64,000 nt of DNA, taken from Conexibacter woesei Iso977N. Its GTDB lineage: Bacteria; Actinomycetota; Thermoleophilia; Solirubrobacterales; Solirubrobacteraceae. Positions within the stretch are counted from its first letter, which is position 1; every line of letters begins with the position of its first letter. Made by a program: the position numbers and the translations under genes. Of the stretch, positions 7,789-18,454 are shown one piece after another. The notes beneath the pieces were generated by a model. The model made no database searches, was not told where the DNA came from, and saw nothing but the letters and a program-made list of their open reading frames with translations. The stretch is from assembly GCF_000424625.1 (NCBI RefSeq), contig NZ_AUKG01000004.1, forward strand, positions 248,001-312,000, read 5' to 3'.

Positions 7789-8427
7789 CTAGCCGCCGAC
7801 CGGCGCGTCGGACGGCAGGCCGCCGGACGGGTGCTCGGCGTAGGTGATGGTCTTGATCACCCTGGCGGGCGCGCCGGCGGCGATGGAGAACGGCGGGATG
7901 TCGGTCGTCACGACCGAGTTGGCGCCGATCACGCTGCGCTCGCCGATCGTGACGCCGGAGGTGACCACGACGTTGGCGCCGCACCAGACGTTGTCGCCGA
8001 TCCGGGTCGGGCCCTTGGTCGTGAAGCCCTGCCACGGGACGGGCTTCTCCGGGTCGTCGAAGCGGTGGTTGCCGTCGGTGACGAAGGCGCCGTTGGCGAA
8101 CATGCAGTGGCGGCCGATCTCCACCAGGTTGACGGCGGCGACCATCACCCCCATGTTGAGGAACGTCCCGCCGCCGATGACGATCCGCGCGGGCGGCGGG
8201 CCGGTGAGCCAGACGTTGGGCTCGAACTGGACCTGCGGACCAAGTTGTAGACGGTCCTCCCGGAGCATCTCCAGGACCTCGCCGTGGATCGGCCAGCGCG
8301 CGAACGACTCGCGCCTGGCCAGCTCGTAGTGGATCCGGGCGCGGTGCAGCGGGCGCGCGTTGCGCTCGTACCACGCCCACTTCTGCCACCACAGGCGCGC
8401 CTGGGCCCGGGTGAGCCCGGCGGGCAT
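7789..8427 (-). CDS. Hexapeptide-repeat acyltransferase (LbH family)
   Basis: The 212-residue protein has a C-terminal left-handed beta-helix: repeats such as RIVIGGGTFLNMGVMVAA, LVEIGRHCMFANG and SVIGANSVVTTDI, ending in PPFSIAAGAPARVIK, the standard end of maltose/galactoside O-acetyltransferase-like enzymes. The catalytic-type histidine appears in DGNHRFDD. The N-terminal 60 residues are helical and basic. The acceptor sugar or lipid is not evident. Its ATG directly abuts the stop of the coiled-coil gene at 8428 with no gap, so the two are translationally coupled. Confidence 0.87.
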   Translation of the reverse strand: MPAGLTRAQARLWWQKWAWYERNARPLHRARIHYELARRESFARWPIHGEVLEMLREDRLQLGPQVQFEPNVWLTGPPPARIVIGGGTFLNMGVMVAAVNLVEIGRHCMFANGAFVTDGNHRFDDPEKPVPWQGFTTKGPTRIGDNVWCGANVVVTSGVTIGERSVIGANSVVTTDIPPFSIAAGAPARVIKTITYAEHPSGGLPSDAPVGG

Positions 8428-9717
8428 CTAGCCCTCCTCCTGCGTCCCGTTCCCCTGCAGGATCCGCGACAGGTGCTCGGCGACCTCGGCCGCCGTGCCC
8501 TCCTGGCCGCCCTCGCGCAGGCGCGCCTGGACCGAGTGCAGGGACGTGCGGTCGTTGAGGTCCTTCTGGGCGGACTGGAGCTGGGAGGTGATCTGGGCGC
8601 TCAGCTCGCGCAGGCGGTGCTGGGCGTCGCGGACGGCCTCGCCGAGCGCCTTGGACTCGACGCCGGTCAGGTCGACCTGGCCGCGCGCCTCGCGCAGCAG
8701 CGCGTCGGCCTGCTCGCGGGCCTCGCGGGTGATCTGGCGCGCCTCGACGCGCGCGTCCTGCAGCTCGCGCTCGACCGACTGCTTGATCCGGACCGTCTCC
8801 TCCTGGGCGGCCTGGATCATCCTGCGGCCCTCGTGCTCGGCGGCGACGCGGCGGCCGTCGGCGTCGTTGTCCATCTCGCGGACGCGCGCGGCGACGGCCT
8901 GCTGGATCCGCGCCTCCTCGCCGGCGGCCTGCTCCTGGGAGCGGCGCTCGTACTCGGCGCGGGCCTGTTGTAGCTCTTCGGCCGCCTCGGCCTTGGCGGC
9001 GGCGACCGCGGCGTCCAGGTCCTGACGGGCGTTGACGGCGGCGCGCTCGGCCTCGTCGCGGGCGTCGGCGCGCAGCTGCTCGGCGTCGGCGGCCGCGGCG
9101 TCGAGCGCCTGCTGGGCCTGGAGGCGCGCCTCGGCGAGCAGCGCCTGGGCCTGCTCGCGGGCGTGCGCGAGCGTCCGGTCGCCGTCGGCGGCGAGGCCGG
9201 GCTGCGGGATCGGCGCGGGCGCGGGCGCCGGCGGCGCGGCGGGAGCGGGCGGCGCCGAGTCCCACGGGTGATCGCCGCCGGCGGGCGCGGGCGGCGGCGG
9301 GAACGCCGACGGCTCCGCCGGCGCGGGCGGCTGCACCGGCGCGGGCGCTTCCGCAGCGGCGGGCGGCTGCGCGGGCGCGGGTGGCTCCACGCGCGTCGGG
9401 GGCTCCGCGGGCGCGGGCGCGTCCCCGGGGCGCATGTGCTGCGCCCACACGACGTCATCCTCCGCGGCCGGCGCCGGAGCCGGGGCGACCGGCGGAGGCT
9501 GCGGCGGCGCGGCGGGCGCGGGCGGCGGCACGACGCCGCCGAGCTCCGACGTGAACGGCCGGTGGCGCACGGTCAGCTCGTGGCCGCGGCCGCCGCCGGG
9601 CAGGACGATCTCGCGCTCGCTGACCAGCTCGATGTGGCCGAAGCGCAGCGTCAGATCCGTCAGCAGGGCGGCGCGATCGGGGCCGGTGACGGTGACGACG
9701 GACGGTTCCAGAGCCAT
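8428..9717 (-). CDS. Coiled-coil protein with ACT-like N-terminus and Pro/Ala linker
   Basis: A 429-residue protein in three parts. Residues 1-55 (VTVTGPDRAALLTDLTLRFG) resemble the beta1-alpha1 segment of an ACT domain. Residues about 60-190 are a Pro/Ala-rich disordered linker. Residues about 190-420 are a long acidic/basic coiled coil rich in Ala, Glu, Gln and Arg, of the kind seen in DivIVA-like scaffold proteins. I chose the ATG at 9717 because it starts the ordered region; an upstream in-frame start at 9753 is possible. No enzymatic function is visible. Coupling to the acyltransferase may point to envelope assembly, which is speculative. Confidence 0.72.
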   Translation of the reverse strand: MALEPSVVTVTGPDRAALLTDLTLRFGHIELVSEREIVLPGGGRGHELTVRHRPFTSELGGVVPPPAPAAPPQPPPVAPAPAPAAEDDVVWAQHMRPGDAPAPAEPPTRVEPPAPAQPPAAAEAPAPVQPPAPAEPSAFPPPPAPAGGDHPWDSAPPAPAAPPAPAPAPIPQPGLAADGDRTLAHAREQAQALLAEARLQAQQALDAAAADAEQLRADARDEAERAAVNARQDLDAAVAAAKAEAAEELQQARAEYERRSQEQAAGEEARIQQAVAARVREMDNDADGRRVAAEHEGRRMIQAAQEETVRIKQSVERELQDARVEARQITREAREQADALLREARGQVDLTGVESKALGEAVRDAQHRLRELSAQITSQLQSAQKDLNDRTSLHSVQARLREGGQEGTAAEVAEHLSRILQGNGTQEEG

Positions 9718-9811
9718 GGGTGCCGAATCGTAGAGGTCGGCCCGGAGGACCACGGACGGACATCCGGTCGATTCGTGTGTGATCTTCGCGCGGCGGCCGT
9801 GTCATGGCGGC

Positions 9812-10327
9812 ATGTTCAACTCCAAGATCGCCGGCGCAGCCGCTGCGCTGGCCCTCATCGCGGCTCCTGCGACGGCCGCTGCGCACGACGGTCACCACCA
9901 TGGCCGCCATCACGGAACCCACCACGTCAAGCGGGCTCACGTCCGCGAGGTGACCGGCACGGCCACCGCGACGGTCGCGTCGTTCACCGACGGCGACCTG
10001 ACGCTGACGCTCCCGTCCGGGAGGACGTTCAGCGCCGCCGTGACCGACCGCACGATCATCGACTGCTTCACCGCCGCGCCGCAGGCCGCGACCGCGCGCC
10101 ACGGCAGCGACGACGGTCCCAACCACGACGCCGGTGACGACCACGGCGGCGGCGGTCAGGGCGACGACGACGGTCCGAACCACGACCAGGGCGACGACCA
10201 CGGGAACGACAACGGCAACGGCCGCTGCGACTCGTCCGCGCTGGTCGCCGGTGCCAAGGTCGCCTCGGCGAACCTGTCCTTGCGCGGTGGCGACGCGACC
10301 TGGAAGAAGGTCGTGATCGTCAAGTAG
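9812..10327 (+). CDS. Secreted His/Asp-rich protein of unknown function
   Basis: A 171-residue protein with a signal peptide (hydrophobic core AAAALALIAAPATA, cleavage likely before HDGHH). The mature N-terminus is a histidine cluster (HDGHHHGRHHGTHH), then a small beta-rich part (TGTATATVASFTDGDLTLTL) resembling DUF5666/OB-like domains, then two Asp/His/Gly-rich blocks of the type DDGPNHDxGDDHG, and a C-terminal strand. The His and Asp clusters suggest divalent metal binding. The upstream in-frame ATG at 9779 is less likely because it would place charged residues before the signal core. It precedes a membrane-bound ECF sigma gene whose tail is also His/Asp-rich. Confidence 0.75.
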   Translation: MFNSKIAGAAAALALIAAPATAAAHDGHHHGRHHGTHHVKRAHVREVTGTATATVASFTDGDLTLTLPSGRTFSAAVTDRTIIDCFTAAPQAATARHGSDDGPNHDAGDDHGGGGQGDDDGPNHDQGDDHGNDNGNGRCDSSALVAGAKVASANLSLRGGDATWKKVVIVK

Positions 10328-10352
10328 CGCGCACGAGCGTCCCTGCCATCGC

Positions 10353-10374
10353 GCCCGGGTGCGGACCCCCGGGC
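10353..10374 (+). terminator. Possible hairpin terminator
   Basis: GCCCGGG (10353-10359) and CCCGGGC (10368-10374) form a 7-bp stem with an 8-nt loop, 25 nt after the His/Asp-rich gene. There is no U-tract, so termination is only a possibility. Confidence 0.35.
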
Positions 10375-10446
10375 CGGTGGCGGGGCGAGTCTTCGCCGCG
10401 GACGCCCTCTGGGAAGCTTCGCGGCAGGGCAGTGTCTGGGCAGACG

Positions 10447-11877
10447 ATGAACAAGACCGGATTGCGCCATCCCGCCCGCCTGGCGGGTTCGTCGTTCCTG
10501 CGGTTGCAGAGCGACGAGCGGCTCGCCGAGCTGGCGACCGCGGGCCACGACGCCGCGTTCGACGCGATCGTGGTGCGCTACCGCCCGGCGTTGCTCCGGT
10601 ACTGCGGGGCGATCGTCGGGTCCAGTCGTGCCGAGGACGCGGTCCAGCAGACGCTGCTGAACGCTCACACCGCTCTTGGAGATGCCGACGAGGTGCGTCA
10701 TTTGCGCTCTTGGCTCTACCGGATCGCCCACAACGTGTCTTTGAACCTGCTGCGCAGCGTGCGCGACGACGTGTCCCTGGACGCGGACGGCGCTGAGGGC
10801 CTGCGCTTGCCCGCGCCGGCGTCGCCGGTCGAGTCCTTCGAGGCCTCGGAGCAGTTCCGCGCGACGGTCGCCGCGCTGCAGGCGCTGCCCGAGCGCCAGC
10901 GCGCGGCGCTGGTGCTGCGCGAGCTGGAGGGGCGCTCGCACGAGGAGATCGCCTCGGCGCTCGGCGTGTCCGCGGGCTCGGCGCGCCAGCACCTGATGCG
11001 GGCACGCGTCGCGATGCGCGGCGCCGTGACGGCCGTGACACCGTGGGGCCTGATCGTCCGGATCGCCGAGATGGCTTCGGCGGGCGGCGGAGGCGGCGGC
11101 GGGTTGGAGACCGCCGCGACCGCCGGGCTGGGCGCGGGGCTGGCGAAGGTGACGGCCGGCGTGATGGCAACCGGCGCGCTGGTCGGCGGCGCCGCCGTCG
11201 GGACGCACGAGGTCATCCGCCACGACAGCGCCGCGCCGGCTCAGGCGGACGTCGTGCACACGACGAAGCCGTCGTCGCACACCACGACGACGAGGGAGAA
11301 GCCGATCTCGCTCCCCGCTGCGGCCACGCGCACAACTCCGACGTCCCACCCCGCGACGCGCGAGACCGAGCACCACCACGGCCGCGACCACAGGCGCGGG
11401 CGCAGCGGCAGGCACGGCAGCGACGACTCCTCGTCCCACCACGCCACGGCGACACCACTCGCCGATGACCACAGGGGCGGTCGCGGCGGCGGGAGCGACG
11501 ACACCACCGAGCACTCCACGAGCTCAGGCTCGGGCTCGGGCTCTGGTTCCGGTTCGTCCGGGTCGACCAGGCACGGCAGCGACGACTCCTCCACCACCTC
11601 CCACTCCGGTTCCGGCAAGTCGGGCCGGTCCGGGACATCCGAGACCTCCGGCAGGTCCAGCGGCGGCGGCAGCAGCAGCGACGACACCCCCACCCTCTCC
11701 TCGCCCACCCCGCCGACCCCCAGCTCCACCGACTCCGGCTCGGGCTCCGGCAAGTCCAGCGACGACGCCTCCTCCCCCTCCAGCTCGAGCACCCCCACCT
11801 CCGGCTCCAACTCCTCCGGCTCCGGCAAGTCGACCGACGACGACTCCTCCGGCTCCGGCAAGTCCAGCGACGGCTAG
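10447..11877 (+). CDS. ECF sigma factor with C-terminal membrane segment and Ser/Gly/Asp tail
   Basis: A 476-residue protein. Region sigma-2 is at residues about 35-105 (FDAIVVRYRPALLRYC, AEDAVQQTLLNAHTAL, LRSWLYRIAHNVSLNLLR), and sigma-4 at about 140-195 (LQALPERQRAALVLRELEG and the helix-turn-helix SHEEIASALGVSAGSARQHL). After it come a Gly/Ala-rich probable membrane segment (about 225-255) and some 220 residues of low-complexity Ser/Gly/Asp/Lys/His sequence with repeated SGSGKSSDD blocks. Ordinary ECF factors end at about 190 residues, so the extension more than doubles the length. A GTG at 10432 is an alternative start. The tail is probably extracytoplasmic and could tether or sense; no anti-sigma gene is adjacent. 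Confidence 0.83.
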   Translation: MNKTGLRHPARLAGSSFLRLQSDERLAELATAGHDAAFDAIVVRYRPALLRYCGAIVGSSRAEDAVQQTLLNAHTALGDADEVRHLRSWLYRIAHNVSLNLLRSVRDDVSLDADGAEGLRLPAPASPVESFEASEQFRATVAALQALPERQRAALVLRELEGRSHEEIASALGVSAGSARQHLMRARVAMRGAVTAVTPWGLIVRIAEMASAGGGGGGGLETAATAGLGAGLAKVTAGVMATGALVGGAAVGTHEVIRHDSAAPAQADVVHTTKPSSHTTTTREKPISLPAAATRTTPTSHPATRETEHHHGRDHRRGRSGRHGSDDSSSHHATATPLADDHRGGRGGGSDDTTEHSTSSGSGSGSGSGSSGSTRHGSDDSSTTSHSGSGKSGRSGTSETSGRSSGGGSSSDDTPTLSSPTPPTPSSTDSGSGSGKSSDDASSPSSSSTPTSGSNSSGSGKSTDDDSSGSGKSSDG

Positions 11878-11987
11878 CCACCGCCCGCCCCTCGCCGCGC
11901 GACTCCTTCCCCGTCGCGCCTCACCGCGCCTGGCGACTCACCTCCACGCCGCGACTCGCCCCGCCGCGGCGGCCGACTCGGCGTGGC

Positions 11988-12005
11988 GTGTCCGGGTACG
12001 GACAC
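11988..12005. repeat. Short perfect inverted repeat before the LysM gene
   Basis: GTGTCCG-GGTA-CGGACAC forms a 7-bp stem with a 4-nt loop, 79 nt upstream of the LysM transglycosylase start. It could be an operator or a leader hairpin. The remainder of the 206-bp gap shows no recognisable riboswitch. Confidence 0.4.
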
Positions 12006-12083
12006 CATGCACACCAACTTGCAAGGGGACCTAATCCCGCTCGCCGTGTTCTGGTGAGGGGAGGGCGAGGCAAGGTGGTTGAC

Positions 12084-13157
12084 ATGCGCTTCCGCCTGCC
12101 GGTTCTGCTTGGTGTTGTCATGGTGATGGTGTTGCCTGCTAGTGCGGGGGCCGCCACGCATCTCGTCGTGAGCGGTGAGACGCTCTCAGGGATCGCGGCC
12201 GCCAACGGCCTCTCGCCGGCGGCGCTGGCGGCGGCCAACGGGCTGCCGGCGGATGCGTTCGTGATCTCCGGCAGGACGCTGACGGTCCCCGCCGCCGGCG
12301 TGTCGGCGACTCCTACAACTTCCTCCTCCCAGCCCGCGCCGTTCGGCGGCTACCGGGTCCGGCTCGGCGACTCGCTCGGCAAGATCGCGGGTGAGCTGGG
12401 CACGTCGATCAGCGCGCTCGCGGCAGCCAACGGGATCAGCCCGAGCGGGACGATCCTTGCCGGCACCTCGCTGCGGCTCCCCGGCGGCGCCGGATCGACG
12501 ACCACCGCCCCCGCGGCGACGACCGCGTCCGGGAGCACGGCGAGCGGCGGCCACTTCGTCGTCCCCGGCGACACGCTCACCGGGATCGCCGCCGCCAACG
12601 GCATCACGCCGGCCGCGCTCGCGGCGGCCAACGGCCTGCAGCCCAATGCCTTCGTGATCGCGGGCACGCGCGTGAAGATCCCGGCGGCGGCCCCCGCGGC
12701 GAGCGTCCCGGTGGTCGCGGCGGCGAACGTCCCGCCGCAGGGCGCGGCGACCGGCTCGCCCGGGCGGCTGAGCGCGTCGCAGATCGGCTCGATCGCCGGC
12801 GCCAACGGCGCGCCCGCCTCGCTCGCGACCGCGATCGCCTGGCAGGAGTCCGGTTTCAACAACGCGATGGTCAGCAACGCGAACGCCCGCGGGATCATGC
12901 AGGTGATGCCCGACACCTGGACCTACGTCCAGAACCAGCTCGGCTCCGGCCCGCTGAACCCGGCGTCGCCGTCCGACAACGTCCGCGCCGGCTCGCTGCT
13001 CCTGGCCCGCCTGCTCCGCGACACCGGCGGCGATCCGACGACCGCCGTCGCCGCCTACTACCAGGGTCTCGGCTCCGTCCGCCGCATCGGCCTGCTGCCC
13101 GAGACCCGCCGCTACGTCGCCAACGTCCTCTCCCTCCGCTCCCGCTTCGGCGGCTGA
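12084..13157 (+). CDS. LysM-repeat lytic transglycosylase (SLT domain), secreted
   Basis: A 357-residue exported cell-wall hydrolase. A signal peptide (residues 1-24, core LLGVVMVMVLPASAGAA) is followed by three LysM peptidoglycan-binding repeats (about 26-70, 88-133 and 157-201), each with the pattern GDTL-x-GIAAANGI...LAAANG. A Pro/Ala linker leads to a C-terminal SLT/lysozyme-like domain (about 235-350) with the catalytic glutamate E255 in AWQESGFN and the ARGIMQVMPDTW motif. It cleaves glycan strands by the transglycosylase reaction. The ATG at 12084 follows a purine-rich GAGGGGAGGGCGAGG ribosome site; a GTG at 12075 is also in frame. Relation to resuscitation-type enzymes is plausible. 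Confidence 0.93.
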   Translation: MRFRLPVLLGVVMVMVLPASAGAATHLVVSGETLSGIAAANGLSPAALAAANGLPADAFVISGRTLTVPAAGVSATPTTSSSQPAPFGGYRVRLGDSLGKIAGELGTSISALAAANGISPSGTILAGTSLRLPGGAGSTTTAPAATTASGSTASGGHFVVPGDTLTGIAAANGITPAALAAANGLQPNAFVIAGTRVKIPAAAPAASVPVVAAANVPPQGAATGSPGRLSASQIGSIAGANGAPASLATAIAWQESGFNNAMVSNANARGIMQVMPDTWTYVQNQLGSGPLNPASPSDNVRAGSLLLARLLRDTGGDPTTAVAAYYQGLGSVRRIGLLPETRRYVANVLSLRSRFGG

Positions 13158-13158
13158 G

Positions 13159-13312
13159 CGGAGGCGCGGAGGCACGGCGCGCCGCAGAGACACGGCGCGG
13201 CCGCAGAGACACGGCGCGCCGCAGAGACACGGCGCACGGCGGAGACGCGGCGCACGGCGGAGACGCGGCGCACGGCGAAGGCGCGACGCCTCGCGGCGAC
13301 GCGGCGCGGCGG
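13159..13312. repeat. Degenerate 18-19 bp tandem repeat array
   Basis: About seven units lie between two convergent genes. CGCAGAGACACGGCGC recurs at 13183, 13202 and 13220 (periods 19 and 18), then ACGGCGGAGACGCGGCGC twice exactly (13236-13253 and 13254-13271), then ACGGCGAAGGCGCGACGC. The outer units are more diverged. There are no unique spacers, so it is not a CRISPR array. Confidence 0.8.
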
Positions 13313-13346
13313 TTCCGCCCACATGCGACGCTCGGTGTGGCGGTGG

Positions 13347-13793
13347 TCAGTCGAGCCAGAGGCTGTCGCGCATCAGGGTGCGGCCGGCGAGCTCGTTGGC
13401 TTCGCGCCAGGATTGGATCCGGGTCGGGTGGATCAGGAACCAGGAGTACTCGGTGTCTTCTTGGCGGGGGTCGAAGCCGGTGCGGGTGGCGAAGTGGTCG
13501 GCTTGGGCTGACGGGAGCGCGTCGAGGGGCAGGATCTCGGCGGTGGCGTCGATCATCGTGACGTCGCGGGTTGGGCCGAGGGCGAGGCGGGCCGTGCCGC
13601 CGGCCGCGAGGTTGCGGCCGGTCGGCGAGGTGGTCGGTGTCGAGAGGATGATCGTGCCGTCGAGCCAGTCGAAGGACAGCGGGATCAGGTGCGGCGCGCC
13701 GTCCTCCCCGGCGGTGGCCACCCAGAGGTCGATGTCCTCCGCCAGGCGGCGCTCCGTGTCCGCCCGGCGCTGGGACCGGGACCGCGGGCTCAC
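13347..13793 (-). CDS. Pyridoxamine 5-phosphate oxidase-like flavin/F420 split-barrel protein
   Basis: A 148-residue split beta-barrel protein of the PPOX/F420-binding class (LWVATAGEDGAPHLIPLSF, TPTTSPTGRNLAAGGTARLAL, FLIHPTRIQSWREANE). Such proteins reduce or bind small substrates using FMN or F420. The specific substrate is unknown; F420 use is plausible because these actinobacteria make F420. The GTG start at 13793 overlaps the stop of the VOC gene (GTGA), so the two are co-expressed. Confidence 0.8.
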   Translation of the reverse strand: MSPRSRSQRRADTERRLAEDIDLWVATAGEDGAPHLIPLSFDWLDGTIILSTPTTSPTGRNLAAGGTARLALGPTRDVTMIDATAEILPLDALPSAQADHFATRTGFDPRQEDTEYSWFLIHPTRIQSWREANELAGRTLMRDSLWLD

Positions 13794-14134
13794 GCGTCCT
13801 GGAGGAGGCCGATGTGGTTGCCGTCGGCGTCGATGACGGTCGCGACCCGGCGGCCGCCGCCGACCTCGCGCACGGGCGCGCCGGCGGTGGCGCCGGCGGA
13901 GAGGAGCTCGGAGACCTTGCCGTCGAGGTCGGGGACCGACCAGTAGGCGACAGGGCCGGGCGTGTCGCCGCCGGGCACGAGGCCGAGGTGGACGCCGCCG
14001 ACGTCGAAGCCGACGTAGTACTCGGAGTCCGCGGTCGGCTCGGCGCCGAGCATGGTGGTGTAGAACGCCTTGGCGGCGCCCAGGTCGGTCACGGGATGCA
14101 GGATCGTCTTGAGGCCTTCGGCGGCGATCGACAT
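13790..14134 (-). CDS. VOC-family (glyoxalase/bleomycin-resistance fold) protein
   Basis: A 114-residue single VOC module: LKTILHPVTDLGAAKAFYTT at the start, GGVHLGLVPGGD, and the C-terminal ATVIDADGNHIGLLQD with the family's metal-ligand-type region. The ATG at 14134 is preceded by AAGGAG at a good distance. It is co-transcribed with the PPOX-like gene through a 4-nt overlap. Such small VOC proteins usually act as dimers; the reaction here is unknown. Confidence 0.85.
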   Translation of the reverse strand: MSIAAEGLKTILHPVTDLGAAKAFYTTMLGAEPTADSEYYVGFDVGGVHLGLVPGGDTPGPVAYWSVPDLDGKVSELLSAGATAGAPVREVGGGRRVATVIDADGNHIGLLQDA

Positions 14135-14223
14135 GGTGGTGTCGCTCCTTGTTGGGGTGCTTGTGCTGACCGGACGGACGTTACGCCCACCCGGCGCCCC
14201 TGGCTTCTCCGTTCCTGATCGAG

Positions 14224-14595
14224 TCAGCCCGCGAACCCGCCGAGCTCCGGCGCGATCATGACCTCGAGCGTGTTGCCGTCGGGATCGTCGACGTAGATCG
14301 AGTCGTGCGCCGTGTGGCGTTCCTCCTTGAACGCGCAGCCCCTGGCCTCCAGCGCGGCCCTGACCTCGGCGAAGCCCTCCGCGTCGGTGGCCAGCGCGAC
14401 GTGCCGGAGCCCCGGCGCCCGGTCGGCGAACAGCGCGACCTGCGCGCCGTCGGCGCCGAGGAACATCGGCTCCTCGGCAACGGCGGGCGCGTCCGGGTGC
14501 GCGCGCCGGAGCCCGAGCACCTCGTCGTACCACCGCAGGGTCGCGGCGCGGTCGCCCGTGTTGAGCGACGCGTGGTCGATGCGGATCAGCCTCAT
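14224..14595 (-). CDS. VOC-family (glyoxalase-like) protein
   Basis: A 123-residue VOC protein with the pattern IRIDHASLNTGDRAATLRWY, a central LRHVALATD strand containing a metal-type histidine, and IYVDDPDGNTLEVM near the end, which supplies the usual glutamate ligand. This resembles lactoylglutathione lyase or fosfomycin-resistance-like members more than the neighbouring VOC gene does. I chose the ATG at 14595 because GGGGGAGGA lies just upstream; a GTG at 14613 is in frame. Substrate unknown. Confidence 0.84.
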   Translation of the reverse strand: MRLIRIDHASLNTGDRAATLRWYDEVLGLRRAHPDAPAVAEEPMFLGADGAQVALFADRAPGLRHVALATDAEGFAEVRAALEARGCAFKEERHTAHDSIYVDDPDGNTLEVMIAPELGGFAG

Positions 14596-14656
14596 GCGCC
14601 GATCCTCCCCCACCCGCCGGCCTGCGGCCAGCCAGGACGGCGCCGCGGGCGGCGGC

Positions 14657-17548
<2,892 letters not shown>

Positions 17549-17557
17549 TGTCTCACG

Positions 17558-17582
17558 AGTGTAGCCAGGGGAACAGACGTTC
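17558..17582 (-). promoter_or_regulatory. uvrA promoter with LexA (SOS) box candidate
   Basis: The palindrome GAAC-AGAC-GTTC at 17571-17582 matches the core of the actinobacterial/Bacillus LexA operator, CGAAC-N4-GTTCG. It lies in the -35/-10 spacer of a promoter whose -10 is TACACT (complement of 17558-17563). Binding there would block RNA polymerase until DNA damage. Confidence 0.65.
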
Positions 17583-17629
17583 TATTCGGCGCCGGACAGG
17601 ACCGCCGGAAGTGCAGGCAGAACGCGCCC

Positions 17630-18445
17630 TCAGGCGAACGCGGCGCGCCAGATCGACACCATCCGCAGCCGCGCCGCGGGCACCCGCGCGAGCGCCGGCA
17701 GCAGCGCGCCCTGCACCACCCCGCGCCCCCGCCGGACCGGCAGCGCGCGCAGCGCCGCCACGCGCGGCAGCCCGCGCAGCGCGGCCTGCTCGGCACCGTC
17801 GAAGCCCCATTGCCACGGCGGCGGCACGAAGCCGCCCGGCGACGCGGGCGGCCGCCGCGCGGCCAGCCACGCCGGGATCGCGTCGAACACCAGCGAGGCG
17901 CCCGGGAACCGCGCCGCCAGCGCGGCGATCAGCCCGTGGACCTCGTCGCGCGAGAAGTACATCAACAACCCCTGCGCAGTCAGCAGCACCGGCCCGCCCG
18001 GCGCGACCGCGCCCGCCCACGCGTCCACGTCGAAGGCCGACGCCGCGACCAACGCGCGGCGCCCCGTCGCGTCACGCCCCAGCAGCTCCTCGCGCACCGC
18101 CACGGTCTCGGCCAGGTCGACGCCGACCCAGCGCACGCGCCCGTCGTCGACGCGCCAGAACTGCGTCTCCAGCCCTTCGCCGAGCGCGACGACGGTCCCA
18201 CCCGGATGCGCGGCCATGAAGCGCCGGACCTCGGCGTCGAACGTCCCGGCCCGCAGCGCTTGCCACTGCGCCAGCCCGCCGCGGCCGGCGCCGAAGCGCT
18301 CGGTGAACGGGTAGTCGATGCGGTCCCGGACGGTCACCGCCAGCGGATCGTCCAGGACCGTGTCCGGCCGCGCCGCCTCCAGCGCGCGGTGGTGGAGCGT
18401 CCACAACAGCGTCTCAGGGACCCCGCCGAGCTCCACCCGGACCAT
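17630..18445 (-). CDS. Class I SAM-dependent methyltransferase, leucine-carboxyl-methyltransferase (PPM1/LCM) family
   Basis: A 271-residue methyltransferase of the LCM fold (VPETLLWTLHHRALEAARPD, then the SAM loop VVALGEGLETQFWRVD, and LLTAQGLLMYFSRDEV). In actinobacteria and fungi these enzymes modify natural products, polyketide-like or small acid substrates rather than proteins. The ATG at 18445 lies 9 nt downstream of the end of the glycosidase gene, same strand, so they may share a transcript. The substrate is not predictable from sequence. Confidence 0.85.
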   Translation of the reverse strand: MVRVELGGVPETLLWTLHHRALEAARPDTVLDDPLAVTVRDRIDYPFTERFGAGRGGLAQWQALRAGTFDAEVRRFMAAHPGGTVVALGEGLETQFWRVDDGRVRWVGVDLAETVAVREELLGRDATGRRALVAASAFDVDAWAGAVAPGGPVLLTAQGLLMYFSRDEVHGLIAALAARFPGASLVFDAIPAWLAARRPPASPGGFVPPPWQWGFDGAEQAALRGLPRVAALRALPVRRGRGVVQGALLPALARVPAARLRMVSIWRAAFA

Positions 18446-18454
18446 CGCCGCCGC

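Noticed and set aside
11878-12083. Gap before the LysM gene considered as a c-di-AMP (ydaO) riboswitch, which often precedes wall hydrolase genes in actinobacteria
   Set aside because: The conserved ydaO core motifs were not found; only a 7-bp hairpin is visible.
13159-13312. Tandem array considered as CRISPR
   Set aside because: The units abut with no unique spacers, period is 18-19 bp, and no cas gene is near.
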